Below, one piece after another: positions 18,177-26,906 of a DNA stretch of 42,926 nt. Position 1 is the stretch's first letter. Each line of letters opens with the position of its first letter. The position numbers were made by a program, and so were the translations under genes. This stretch comes from an uncultured Sphingomonadaceae bacterium (GTDB lineage: Bacteria > Pseudomonadota > Alphaproteobacteria > Sphingomonadales > Sphingomonadaceae), in assembly GCA_938003725.1 (NCBI GenBank), contig CALKXX010000009.1:1-42926 (forward strand), given 5' to 3'. The notes below the pieces were generated by a model that saw only the letters and a list, made by a program, of their open reading frames with translations, did no database searches and had not been told where the DNA came from.

Positions 18177-18749
18177 TTAACCGGGCATCAATACGGTATC
18201 GATGATGTGGAGAACGCCGTTGCTCGATGGGATATCGGCCTTAATCACCATCGCTTTATTGCCGGCACCATCTTCCAGAACGATCTTATCACCGTCCATG
18301 GATGCCTTGATAACGCCGCCTTGCAACGTAGTTATGTTCGCAGCGCCGCCGCCATCGGTGATTGCCTTGGCCAGATCAGCAGACGACATGGTTCCTTCTG
18401 CCAATCCATATTTGGCAATTTTTGCCAGCTCGGCTTTATTGTCGGCTGACATCAGGCTGCTCAATTCATCGGCATCCATCTTGTTGAAGGCATCATTTGT
18501 TGCGGTGAAGGCCGTAAACGGACCGTCATCTTTCAATTCTTCTGCAATCCCGGACAGGCCAACCATCGTGCTGGCGGTGGTCAATTCTTCCTGATCCTGA
18601 ACAACGGCGGTCAGATTCGTTGGCTTGGACTGTTCTTCTGCCACACGCTTGTCATAGATGGCCTGCTCCTCCTCACTCATTTCCGATGAACATGCGGAAA
18701 TAGTCGCCAGAGCAGCGGTCGCTAAAAATATTTTGGAGAGGGTACGCAT
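18177..18749 (-). CDS. Fasciclin domain lipoprotein
   Basis: Lipobox ATISACSS; LSGIAEELKDDGPFTAFTATNDAFNKM; SSNGVLHIIDTVLMPG. Start chosen at MRTLSKIF. Confidence 0.9.
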   Translation of the reverse strand: MRTLSKIFLATAALATISACSSEMSEEEQAIYDKRVAEEQSKPTNLTAVVQDQEELTTASTMVGLSGIAEELKDDGPFTAFTATNDAFNKMDADELSSLMSADNKAELAKIAKYGLAEGTMSSADLAKAITDGGGAANITTLQGGVIKASMDGDKIVLEDGAGNKAMVIKADIPSSNGVLHIIDTVLMPG

Positions 18750-18874
18750 AATATTCCTTTCGTGGACAACATGTCTCACTTGTTTTTAGATCCAACATAA
18801 TTGGAGTTTGGGGGTGGCCGGAAATAACAGGCTGCGATGTGGAATCAAGTGTTAACGGGACTCGATAACCGGAA

Positions 18875-19636
18875 CTATTTGCCCAAATGGACAAAATCGC
18901 GATCAAAACTTTTCAGGTTCGCACCGCCATCGACACAGATGATCTGGCCGGTCACTGCTTTTGCGTGTGCAAAATATAGCACAGCTTCGGCAATATCCTG
19001 TGCATCGGAAAGTCGTCCCAGCGGCATCATGTCGGTGATATTGGCAAGTTGCTCCTCGCCATATTCGCCTGCAGTAAGGGTAAGCCCCGGCGCGACACCA
19101 TTAACGCGCAGCTTATCTGCGCAGGCGACTGCCAGTGAGCGGATGCTTTGTGCCAGTGCCTGTTTGGAAAGCGTGTAGCTAAGCTGATCACGGTTTGGAT
19201 TGATGATACGTTGATCCAATATGTGAATGACCGCCGCGCGGTCGCTATTTTTCGCGCGTTTTCCCATTTCAGTCGTCAGCTGGACAGGTACCATCATGTT
19301 GATTCTGAGGTGCTTGGCTAGTGTGTCATCATTTAGATTTGCGGCATCATCTTGGCCGAATATCGATGCATTGTTCACAATCAAGTCCGGTGCGCGGCCG
19401 AAATGTGCAACGACATCATCCAACAGCATGGTCGCCGCATTTTCATCGCAAAAGTCCGCGATAAAACCAGCCCAGTCAGCGTCATTTGATTTTAGGGTTT
19501 CGCGCAGACCGTCCTCCGGCTCTGCATCACTATGCCCATGCAAAGCCAGCGCATAACCGGCCTCTGCCAACCGGCCCGCGATAACTGCCCCTACGCGCCG
19601 AACGCCGCCTGTAACCAGCGCCAATGGTGCAGTCAT
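18875..19636 (-). CDS. SDR-family oxidoreductase, possibly pteridine reductase/FolM-like
   Basis: TGGVRRVGAVIAGRLAEAGY (TGxxxRxG-type start), NNASIFGQD, SYTLSKQAL; overlaps folB by 4 bp. Confidence 0.8.
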   Translation of the reverse strand: MTAPLALVTGGVRRVGAVIAGRLAEAGYALALHGHSDAEPEDGLRETLKSNDADWAGFIADFCDENAATMLLDDVVAHFGRAPDLIVNNASIFGQDDAANLNDDTLAKHLRINMMVPVQLTTEMGKRAKNSDRAAVIHILDQRIINPNRDQLSYTLSKQALAQSIRSLAVACADKLRVNGVAPGLTLTAGEYGEEQLANITDMMPLGRLSDAQDIAEAVLYFAHAKAVTGQIICVDGGANLKSFDRDFVHLGK

Positions 19637-20004
19637 TTACGGCTCCGACTCAGTGTAATCCCAATTTCCTCGCCCTTTTCGGCGATCAGCAACTTCACGA
19701 TCTTGACCGTAACCCGCAATATGCTGCGGTCCTGCAAAAACAGGGTCTCAATAATATGATCGGCAACCGCCTCAATCAGTTTGAAATGCACGCCCTCTGG
19801 CAAAGCGGCACTCGCTGCATGCTTCAAATCCATGTAGTTTTTGGATTTTTCGAGCGGTGTATCCGCTTCATATCTTTCCTGCACTTGCAACTCAGCGGCA
19901 ATGGATATGCGCAGTGGTTGCGGTAAATGGGTTTCTTCGGAATAAATCCCGGTCAGGACATCGACGTCGAGATCGTTCACTTCCAATATCAAACTATCTG
20001 TCAT
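19633..20004 (-). CDS. folB: Dihydroneopterin aldolase-like protein
   Basis: DLDVDVLTGIYSEETHLPQPLRISIAAEL; FKLIEAVADHIIETLF. Confidence 0.82.
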   Translation of the reverse strand: MTDSLILEVNDLDVDVLTGIYSEETHLPQPLRISIAAELQVQERYEADTPLEKSKNYMDLKHAASAALPEGVHFKLIEAVADHIIETLFLQDRSILRVTVKIVKLLIAEKGEEIGITLSRSRK

Positions 20005-20040
20005 GCAAACCTTTCACCATGTTGTGCTGAACTTGGCAAG

Positions 20041-20961
20041 CTATGCCTGTGGGAGTTTGGACCAGCGCGCATAGATGGCCGTGGGGAGTAGCAGCCCGCG
20101 CGCCTCTTCGCGCACCGCCAATTCACCAATCTCGATTACACCATCAAGATGTGCCAGTTTTTCGCGCAATAACGAGCCTAGTGCCAGCGCAGACATGCGC
20201 ACGGCATAGACCGTTAGGAACAGGCATTTGCTATCGCTATCCAGCAATTTTCCGCAGCTTTCGATCAGCGGAGCCAAGTCTTCTTCCAGCCGCCAGATCT
20301 CACCATCCGGTCCGCGGCCATATTTTGGCGGATCCAACAGGATCGCATCATAGCGCCGCTCGCGCCGTACTTCACGAGCGGCAAATTTGGCGGCATCATC
20401 AATGATCCAGCGGATAGGGCGCTCGCTCATACCCGACAAAGCGGCATTTTCGCGAGCGGCCATGACTGATTTCTTGGAAGCATCTACATGAACCAAGTTT
20501 GCACCCGCTGCCGACAGCGCCAATGTTCCAACACCCGTATAACCGAACAGGTTCATCACCTGTGGTGCGGTGGAATTTTGACCCGAAGTTGATTCCAGTC
20601 CCTCCAACTCACCCCTGATCCAACGCCATACCGGGTCCATATCAGGGAAGTAGGCAAGATGCCTGAACGGAGTACATTGCGCAGTAAACGTTACCTCTTC
20701 CCAGTTCAGCGGCCAGCCTTCTTTTGGGACAGGTTGGTTGAAATGCCATCGGCCTCCGCCATCTTCATCGGAGGCCGGGATAAACTCACCGTCTGCCTGC
20801 CAGTTGGAATTTGCCGGCGACCACATCGCTTGCGGTTCCGGGCGGATAAAATGGAACTTGCCATAACGTTCAAGCTTCCGGCCATCGCCGCTATCCACCA
20901 ACGCATAATCAGCCCGCGAATCACGGACCATCACAGCGCCTTGATCGCTTATCTCAACCAT
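20041..20961 (-). CDS. Class I SAM-dependent methyltransferase (RlmI-like)
   Basis: VMNLFGYTGVGTLALSAAGANLVHVDASKKSVMAARENA; AILLDPPKYGRGPDGEIWRLEEDL. Confidence 0.88.
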   Translation of the reverse strand: MVEISDQGAVMVRDSRADYALVDSGDGRKLERYGKFHFIRPEPQAMWSPANSNWQADGEFIPASDEDGGGRWHFNQPVPKEGWPLNWEEVTFTAQCTPFRHLAYFPDMDPVWRWIRGELEGLESTSGQNSTAPQVMNLFGYTGVGTLALSAAGANLVHVDASKKSVMAARENAALSGMSERPIRWIIDDAAKFAAREVRRERRYDAILLDPPKYGRGPDGEIWRLEEDLAPLIESCGKLLDSDSKCLFLTVYAVRMSALALGSLLREKLAHLDGVIEIGELAVREEARGLLLPTAIYARWSKLPQA

Positions 20962-22396
20962 CAGCAGGTGTGGCCCTGGATGTGACGAATTCTTTTACCG
21001 TGTCATAATCTCCCGGCAACTGGTCGCAGGCCTCTTCGCGGTCAAACAGGTCGCCGATCCTGCGCGGTAATGATGGGCGGACGCCCGATGCCCGTTCCAC
21101 CGCATCCCGGAATTTGGCCGGATGGGCAGTCGCCAATGTCACAATCGGGACGGATGGATCAATATCGGCACTGCGCGCCGCTGACAGGCCAATGGCGGTG
21201 TGCGGATCGATCACCTGCCCCGCCTCTTCCTGAGCCCAGCGCATAGCCAGCGACATATCGTCCGGATCGACCCGGTGACTGGTAAATATAGCCGCTGCAG
21301 TTTGCTGCATATCATCATCAATCAGCATTTTCCGACTTTCTTCAAACGCGGCCATTCTTCCGGAGGTCTTCACGCCATCGCGGCCTTCCAGATCAAACAA
21401 CAATCGTTCAAAATTACTACTGATCTGGATATCCATCGACGGCGCTGCGGTGGGAGTAACGGTCCCGGTTGAATAGTCCCCCGAACTGAGCGCGCGATGT
21501 AGTATGTCATTGACGTTGGTTGCCACAATCAATCGCTCAATCGGCAAACCCATTTTGCCCGCTACATAGCCAGCAAATACATCACCAAAATTGCCGGTCG
21601 GGACCGAGAATGCAATCTTGCGATGCGGCGCGCCCAACTGACTTGCAGCAAAGAAATAATAGACGATCTGTGCCATCAACCGCGCCCAATTGATCGAGTT
21701 GACGGCGGAGATTGCAAACTGGTCCGTCACCGTCCGGTCCGCAAACATCCGTTTCACCATCGCCTGCGCATCATCAAAACTGCCATCGATAGCAATATTG
21801 TGAACATTGGGTGCACGCACCGTGGTCATTTGACGCCGCTGTACGTCGGAGATGCGCCCATCGGGATGGAGCATGAAAATGTCGACCTTGTCCCGACCGG
21901 CAAGCGCATCGATGGCCGCGGATCCGGTGTCCCCCGAAGTTGCTCCGACCACCGTGAGATGCTTATCCTGACGCGCGAGAAACTTCTCAAACAACAGCCC
22001 AAGCAATTGCAACGCTACATCCTTAAACGCCAATGTCGGGCCATGGAATAATTCAAGCAACCAGTGCTGGCCATCCAACTGGGCCAAAGGGGTCACGGCG
22101 GAATGCGCAAACCGCCCATAAGCCTGTTCACACAGATCGCGAAGTTCCGTTTCATCTAGCGTATCGCCGACAAATGGAAGCATCACTCTGACGGCTATTT
22201 CGACATAGGAGAGGCCCGCCATCTCGACAATTTCTTGCGATGAGAATTTCGGCCATTTTTTAGGCACATAAAGCCCACCATCGCCGGCCAGTCCCGTCAG
22301 AGTGACCTGCTCAAAATTCAAGGGCGCCGAACCGCCGCGTGTCGAGATATATTCCATGATGGCCAGCGGGTTAGCCTTAGCTCCGCCATAGGGCAA
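20954..22396 (-). CDS. thrC: Threonine synthase
   Basis: MEYISTRGGSAPLNFEQVTLTGLAGDGGLYVPKKWP; HGPTLAFKDVALQLLG; GATSGDTGSAAI. Likely start MEYISTRGG at 22357. Confidence 0.96.
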   Translation of the reverse strand: MPYGGAKANPLAIMEYISTRGGSAPLNFEQVTLTGLAGDGGLYVPKKWPKFSSQEIVEMAGLSYVEIAVRVMLPFVGDTLDETELRDLCEQAYGRFAHSAVTPLAQLDGQHWLLELFHGPTLAFKDVALQLLGLLFEKFLARQDKHLTVVGATSGDTGSAAIDALAGRDKVDIFMLHPDGRISDVQRRQMTTVRAPNVHNIAIDGSFDDAQAMVKRMFADRTVTDQFAISAVNSINWARLMAQIVYYFFAASQLGAPHRKIAFSVPTGNFGDVFAGYVAGKMGLPIERLIVATNVNDILHRALSSGDYSTGTVTPTAAPSMDIQISSNFERLLFDLEGRDGVKTSGRMAAFEESRKMLIDDDMQQTAAAIFTSHRVDPDDMSLAMRWAQEEAGQVIDPHTAIGLSAARSADIDPSVPIVTLATAHPAKFRDAVERASGVRPSLPRRIGDLFDREEACDQLPGDYDTVKEFVTSRATPADG

Positions 22397-22399
22397 GTT

Positions 22400-22750
22400 C
22401 TATGCTTCTTGGGACTGACTGCTCCGACCTGTTTCCAGTTGTCTCTTGAGCTTGTCGAGCCTGTCGACTGCCATGGCCGCATGTGGCCCAATCCAGCGCT
22501 CATGAATGGCATGGATCGGCAGTGGATTCAGGTGATTCCAGCGTTCTCTTCCCCGTTTCTCCGGGATAATCAAATCTGCCTGCTCCAGCACCTTGATATG
22601 CTGCATCACCGTGCATCGATCCAGATCGGGAAAATGATCACATAGCGAGCCTGTGGTCAGCGGTTGATCTCTAAGGTCATCCAATATTTGGCGTCGTACC
22701 GGCGACGCCAGTGCCTTGAATATCCGCGTATTTTCATCTGCAATTGACAT
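22400..22750 (-). CDS. ArsR-family transcriptional regulator
   Basis: FKALASPVRRQILDDLRDQPLTTGSLCDHFPDLDRCTVMQHIKVLEQADLI winged HTH. Confidence 0.93.
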   Translation of the reverse strand: MSIADENTRIFKALASPVRRQILDDLRDQPLTTGSLCDHFPDLDRCTVMQHIKVLEQADLIIPEKRGRERWNHLNPLPIHAIHERWIGPHAAMAVDRLDKLKRQLETGRSSQSQEA

Positions 22751-22768
22751 GTTGTATTTTTATAACAT
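22749..22768. promoter_or_regulatory. Near-perfect inverted repeat ATGTTGTA-TTTT-TATAACAT, candidate ArsR operator
   Basis: 8-4-8 repeat with one mismatch, in the divergent ArsR/SRPBCC intergenic region and touching the ArsR start codon. Confidence 0.45.
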
Positions 22769-22796
22769 ATAAGATGTGTAATCAAGGAGAATCAAG

Positions 22797-23270
22797 ATGG
22801 AGCTGAAATTTCAAGTCGCAGCAAGGATCGCAAAGCCGGTGGAAGAAGTCTATGAAGCTGTGGTCAATCCGGACCACCTCTCGGCTTACTTCACCACTGG
22901 TGGCGCCAAAGGCAGGATGGAAAAGGGATCCACCGTGATGTGGGATTTTCATGATTTTCCAGGTCAGTTTCCGGTCAAAGTGATTGATGCGGTTGTCAAT
23001 GAGAAGATTGTTCTCGATTGGGAAGCAACGAACGAAGACGGAACTGCCTGCGACGAGCCGGGTGCCGGCTATGACATCCGGATGACGATGAAATTTGAAT
23101 CTTTGGAGGACGGCCGGACGCTGATAACGATCAATGAGCGCGGCTGGCGTTCGGATGAGGCGGGACTCAAGTCATCCTACGGCAATTGTGAGGGATGGAT
23201 GCAAATGCTCTGTTCCCTCAAAGCCTGGCTTGAACATGGGGTCAATCTGCGGGAAGGATTTTATAGATAA
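22797..23270 (+). CDS. SRPBCC (AHSA1-like) domain protein
   Basis: VAARIAKPVEEVYEAVVNPDHLSAYFTTGGAKGRMEKGSTVMWDF; AAGGAG upstream; divergent from ArsR. Confidence 0.88.
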   Translation: MELKFQVAARIAKPVEEVYEAVVNPDHLSAYFTTGGAKGRMEKGSTVMWDFHDFPGQFPVKVIDAVVNEKIVLDWEATNEDGTACDEPGAGYDIRMTMKFESLEDGRTLITINERGWRSDEAGLKSSYGNCEGWMQMLCSLKAWLEHGVNLREGFYR

Positions 23271-23273
23271 GCC

Positions 23274-23861
23274 CTAGTCTTCGGAGTTCCGAAAACGCCC
23301 ACGGAGCGCAATTATGAAGATCGCCAACGCAATGCCGGCAAACAGAAACCACTGAACGGCATAAGCCATGTGATTATTAGGGACATCATCCGTCGACGGC
23401 TCTTGGTTTTTGTCCAGACCGGCAACAGGTGTACTGGCAATCAGACGTAATATATTCTGACTATCCGGCGCGATTACTCCCTCGACGCTCCCGCCGTTCC
23501 AGTTCGGATTGTCCGGCCTTTTGGACCAGCCAACCACGACCTGTGCTCCTGGGCCCTCTGCACCCGCCGTTCTGCATTGTGCAATATGTGCCCAGCCAGA
23601 TTCGCCGCGCACGCTTCGTCCGCTCACTGAACGCCAACCAACTACCTCCAGACAATTGACCGATGACTTACGGAAATAAGGCGCGCCTTCTTCCACCGGA
23701 ACTATAGGATAAGCAATCGCCGGCTGATCGGCGGCGGCTTCATACGTCGCCAGCAGGTCGTTCTTCCATTCCGCCCGCTGTAGCTGCCAGACACCCAGAC
23801 CAATCATGGTCGCAACGGCAGCGCCAACAATAATGGTCACAAGGATTGGAAGTTTTTTCAC
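23274..23861 (-). CDS. SURF1-family cytochrome oxidase biogenesis protein
   Basis: GLGVWQLQRAEWKNDLLATYE; NNHMAYAVQWFLFAGIALAIFIIALR; position in cta operon. Confidence 0.93.
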   Translation of the reverse strand: MKKLPILVTIIVGAAVATMIGLGVWQLQRAEWKNDLLATYEAAADQPAIAYPIVPVEEGAPYFRKSSVNCLEVVGWRSVSGRSVRGESGWAHIAQCRTAGAEGPGAQVVVGWSKRPDNPNWNGGSVEGVIAPDSQNILRLIASTPVAGLDKNQEPSTDDVPNNHMAYAVQWFLFAGIALAIFIIALRGRFRNSED

Positions 23862-24247
23862 TGCGAATCCTGATCTATTCGGCCCTCATGAGCCTGATTA
23901 CGGTGCTCTGATATCAGCAATATAGCTTTCGAAATACGCAACGAGCCGATAACTGCGCCTATCGTAAGCGGGAACCACAACAGGAAGTGTACCCAAATTG
24001 GCGGGCGGATGTTCAACTCGACGATCATTGCCAGAGCGAGCATCAATCCGCCGACAATCAGGGTCAAAAACGCAGCAGGCCCGTCCCCGACATTATAGTC
24101 GGAATAGTCCTGCCCGCAGGCAGAGCAGCTATCCGCGAAACGTGTGAGTCCGGCAAATAACGTTTTCTGACCACATTCGGGGCACAGACCAAAAAGGGCA
24201 GCGGGAATGAGCTCCGGCTGCCCTTTAGAGAGTTTTGGATTGTTCAA
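23858..24247 (-). CDS. DUF983 family protein
   Basis: GLCPECGQKTLFAGLTRFADSCSACGQDYSDYNVGDGPAAFLTLIVG. Confidence 0.93.
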   Translation of the reverse strand: MNNPKLSKGQPELIPAALFGLCPECGQKTLFAGLTRFADSCSACGQDYSDYNVGDGPAAFLTLIVGGLMLALAMIVELNIRPPIWVHFLLWFPLTIGAVIGSLRISKAILLISEHRNQAHEGRIDQDSQ

Positions 24248-24256
24248 GAACGCCGC

Positions 24257-25117
24257 CTAATGAACAGGTGCGCCCCAGCCGCCCCAAACATAGACAACGA
24301 TGAACAGGAACAACCAGACGACATCGACAAAATGCCAATACCAAGCTGCCGCTTCAAAGCCGAAATGCTGTTTTGGCGTGAAATGCCCTTTATAGGCCCG
24401 TGCCAGACAGACCATCAGAAAGATCGTGCCGACTAGGACGTGGAAACCATGGAACCCAGTCGCCATATAGAAAGCACTTGAATAGTTAATGCCGGCAAAC
24501 GGGAAAGGTGCAATGCTATACTCATATGCTTGGATCGCGGTAAATAGAACACCTAGCAATATGGTCAGCCAGAGGCCAGTGATCAGGCCGTCGCGATTAC
24601 CATGTATCAAGGAATGATGTGCCCATGTCACGGTCGTGCCGGAACAAAGCAAAATCATTGTATTCAACAGCGGCAGCGAGAAAGCGTCGAGAACCTCAAT
24701 ACCTTTTGGCGGCCATTGCAATAGCGCCACTGCACCTTCTTGACCAATATAGTTGGTGGTGATGCCATCGACGAGTTCAAGCGGTTGTGGGAAGAGTGAA
24801 AAATCGAACCATGCCCAGAACCAGCCCACGAAAAACATGACTTCCGATGCAATGAACAGGATCATCCCATAGCGCAGGTGAAGCTGAACCACTGGCGTAT
24901 GATCACCAGCATGGGCCTCAATAATAACATTCCGCCACCAAGCGAAGAAGGTGAGGCTGATTAAAGCAACGCCCGCCAGAAACATGGGCATGCCAAACGA
25001 CATACCGTGCATCGCGCGGATCCCGCCAATTGCCATAACAAAGGCCGAAAAAGAACCAAATAGCGGCCAGATATCCGGCGGCAGAATATGGTAATCGTGG
25101 TTTTTGGCTCCAGCCAT
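24257..25117 (-). CDS. ctaE: Cytochrome c oxidase subunit III
   Basis: KNHDYHILPPDIWPLFGS; GFHGFHVLVGTIFL; WYWHFVDVVWLFLFIVVYVWGGW. Confidence 0.97.
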   Translation of the reverse strand: MAGAKNHDYHILPPDIWPLFGSFSAFVMAIGGIRAMHGMSFGMPMFLAGVALISLTFFAWWRNVIIEAHAGDHTPVVQLHLRYGMILFIASEVMFFVGWFWAWFDFSLFPQPLELVDGITTNYIGQEGAVALLQWPPKGIEVLDAFSLPLLNTMILLCSGTTVTWAHHSLIHGNRDGLITGLWLTILLGVLFTAIQAYEYSIAPFPFAGINYSSAFYMATGFHGFHVLVGTIFLMVCLARAYKGHFTPKQHFGFEAAAWYWHFVDVVWLFLFIVVYVWGGWGAPVH

Positions 25118-25151
25118 AATAATCTTCCCTCAGGCTTTCTTTATCTAGTCC

Positions 25152-25739
25152 TTAGCTGCCACTAATTGCGGGGTCCACCGCTTTGCCGTCTTTCGACCTA
25201 TAAAATGTGTAGCTAAGGGTAATCTCTTTAATATCTTTTGTTTCCGGGTCATCCAATATTGCGGGATCCACATAATATAATACCGGCATCCGCATGGTTT
25301 GCCCCGGCTTCAGCGATTGTTCGGTGAAACAGAAGCACTGAACTTTATTGAAATATTTTCCGGCCTGAACCGGAGTAACATTGAACGTAGCGGTTCCAAC
25401 CACTGGCTCGCTACTCTCATTTTTTGCAATATAGATCGCCATATCGCGGGCGCCCACACTGACCTTGTCAACGGCCTGCTCCGGCCGGAATGTCCATGGT
25501 AGTGCCGAGTTCACGTTCGAATCAAAACGAACTGACATCGCTGTACTGGTCGTTTTGATCGTCGCTGCTTGTACTTCGCCCACACGTTGGGTTGTACCGC
25601 CATAGCCCGTTACCCGGCAAAAAATCTCGTATAGAGGCACCGACGCATAGCCGAGACCCAACATGCCCAGCACCAACATGCCGGCCGCTATCGCGCTACG
25701 CCTGTTCTTTTCAGAGAGAGATGTTTGCGTTGCGTCCAT
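25152..25739 (-). CDS. ctaG: Cytochrome c oxidase assembly protein CtaG/Cox11
   Basis: ASVPLYEIFCRVTGYGGTTQR; FNKVQCFCFTEQSLKPGQTMRMPVLYYVDP. Confidence 0.96.
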   Translation of the reverse strand: MDATQTSLSEKNRRSAIAAGMLVLGMLGLGYASVPLYEIFCRVTGYGGTTQRVGEVQAATIKTTSTAMSVRFDSNVNSALPWTFRPEQAVDKVSVGARDMAIYIAKNESSEPVVGTATFNVTPVQAGKYFNKVQCFCFTEQSLKPGQTMRMPVLYYVDPAILDDPETKDIKEITLSYTFYRSKDGKAVDPAISGS

Positions 25740-25900
25740 CAGAGAGATGATCCAATTTTCACAAATGTGATGAGGTAGAATAATATCACCAGAAAGATCA
25801 ATATGCCGGCCATAATCACTGCACGTTGCTTCTGCCGTGCTTGATACGCCTTTTGTTGCTCAGGTGTCATGGGCGACTTGCTGGTGTCAATCTCGCTCAT
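25739..25900 (-). CDS. Small single-TM protein (53 aa) in the cytochrome oxidase operon
   Basis: Manual translation: [53 protein letters not shown]; overlaps ctaB start and touches ctaG start. Absent from the supplied ORF track (length cutoff). Confidence 0.8.
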   Translation of the reverse strand: MSEIDTSKSPMTPEQQKAYQARQKQRAVIMAGILIFLVILFYLITFVKIGSSL

Positions 25901-26832
25901 GCCAAAATGACCCGATCGGCTACCAGCGCACCAAAGAGCGCGAACAGATAGAATATGGAAAATCCGAACAAACGTTTTTCAGCGCCCATTTCGCTGGGTT
26001 CTTCAGTCTTGCTGAAACCTACTCTTGCCGACAAAAGACAAAAGATGCCGCTCAGAATAATAGCAGACAGGCCATAAATAATGCCAGTCATGCCAAGCGC
26101 AAATGGTGCAATCGCTGTTGCTGCCAGAATGATGCTATATCCGAAAATCTGGCGCCGGGTTGATTGACGGCCTGCCACAACAGGCATCATCGGGACCCCC
26201 GCTTTGGAATAATCACTATTCACAAATAACGCCAACGCCCAAAAATGTGGAGGAGTCCAGAAGAAGATTATGGCAAATAGCAATATGGGCATCAAGGTAA
26301 CGTCGCCGGTAACAGCAGCCCATCCAATAACTGGCGGAATGGCCCCTGCCGCGCCGCCAATCACGATATTTTGCGGTGTGCTGCGCTTCAACCAGATGGT
26401 GTACACCACCGCATAGAAAAAGATTGAAAATGCCAGTAGCGCCGCTGAAAGCCAGTTGGTCGCAATGCCCATCAAAATGACCGAGAAAAACGATAAACCG
26501 ACGCCGAAATGCAAAGCCGTTTCACGGTCCATACGCCCAGCGGGCAATGGCCGGTTTCTGGTGCGTTTCATGACACCGTCTATATCACTTTCATACCATT
26601 GATTTAGCGCTGCCGAAGCCCCCGCACCAAGACTGATAGCCAATATCGCAGTAAATCCGAGAATCGGATGGATGGACATGGGAGCTGCCAGCAATCCACA
26701 TAGCGCAGTAAAAATGACTAGCGTCATCACACGCGGTTTCGTTAGCGCAAAAAGGTCTGCCGCGCTGGCCGTACCGATATTTGCATTTTGCAAACCGTCT
26801 TCCGATGATGTCGATATGCTCGTCATAACCAC
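25897..26832 (-). CDS. ctaB: Heme o synthase (protoheme IX farnesyltransferase)
   Basis: [73 protein letters not shown]. Confidence 0.96.
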   Translation of the reverse strand: MVMTSISTSSEDGLQNANIGTASAADLFALTKPRVMTLVIFTALCGLLAAPMSIHPILGFTAILAISLGAGASAALNQWYESDIDGVMKRTRNRPLPAGRMDRETALHFGVGLSFFSVILMGIATNWLSAALLAFSIFFYAVVYTIWLKRSTPQNIVIGGAAGAIPPVIGWAAVTGDVTLMPILLFAIIFFWTPPHFWALALFVNSDYSKAGVPMMPVVAGRQSTRRQIFGYSIILAATAIAPFALGMTGIIYGLSAIILSGIFCLLSARVGFSKTEEPSEMGAEKRLFGFSIFYLFALFGALVADRVILA

Positions 26833-26846
26833 GTTCCAAATAACTT

Positions 26847-26893
26847 AAAAGTTTGCACCAACAATCTGCTCAATTGTTGGTGCGATAACTTTT
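26847..26893 (-). promoter_or_regulatory. Long nested hairpin in the ctaD-ctaB intercistronic region (attenuator, terminator or RNA stabiliser)
   Basis: AAAAGTT/AACTTTT outer arms enclosing perfect 11-bp stem GCACCAACAAT/ATTGTTGGTGC with a 7-nt loop. Confidence 0.65.
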
Positions 26894-26906
26894 CGAAAAT
26901 CGCAGA

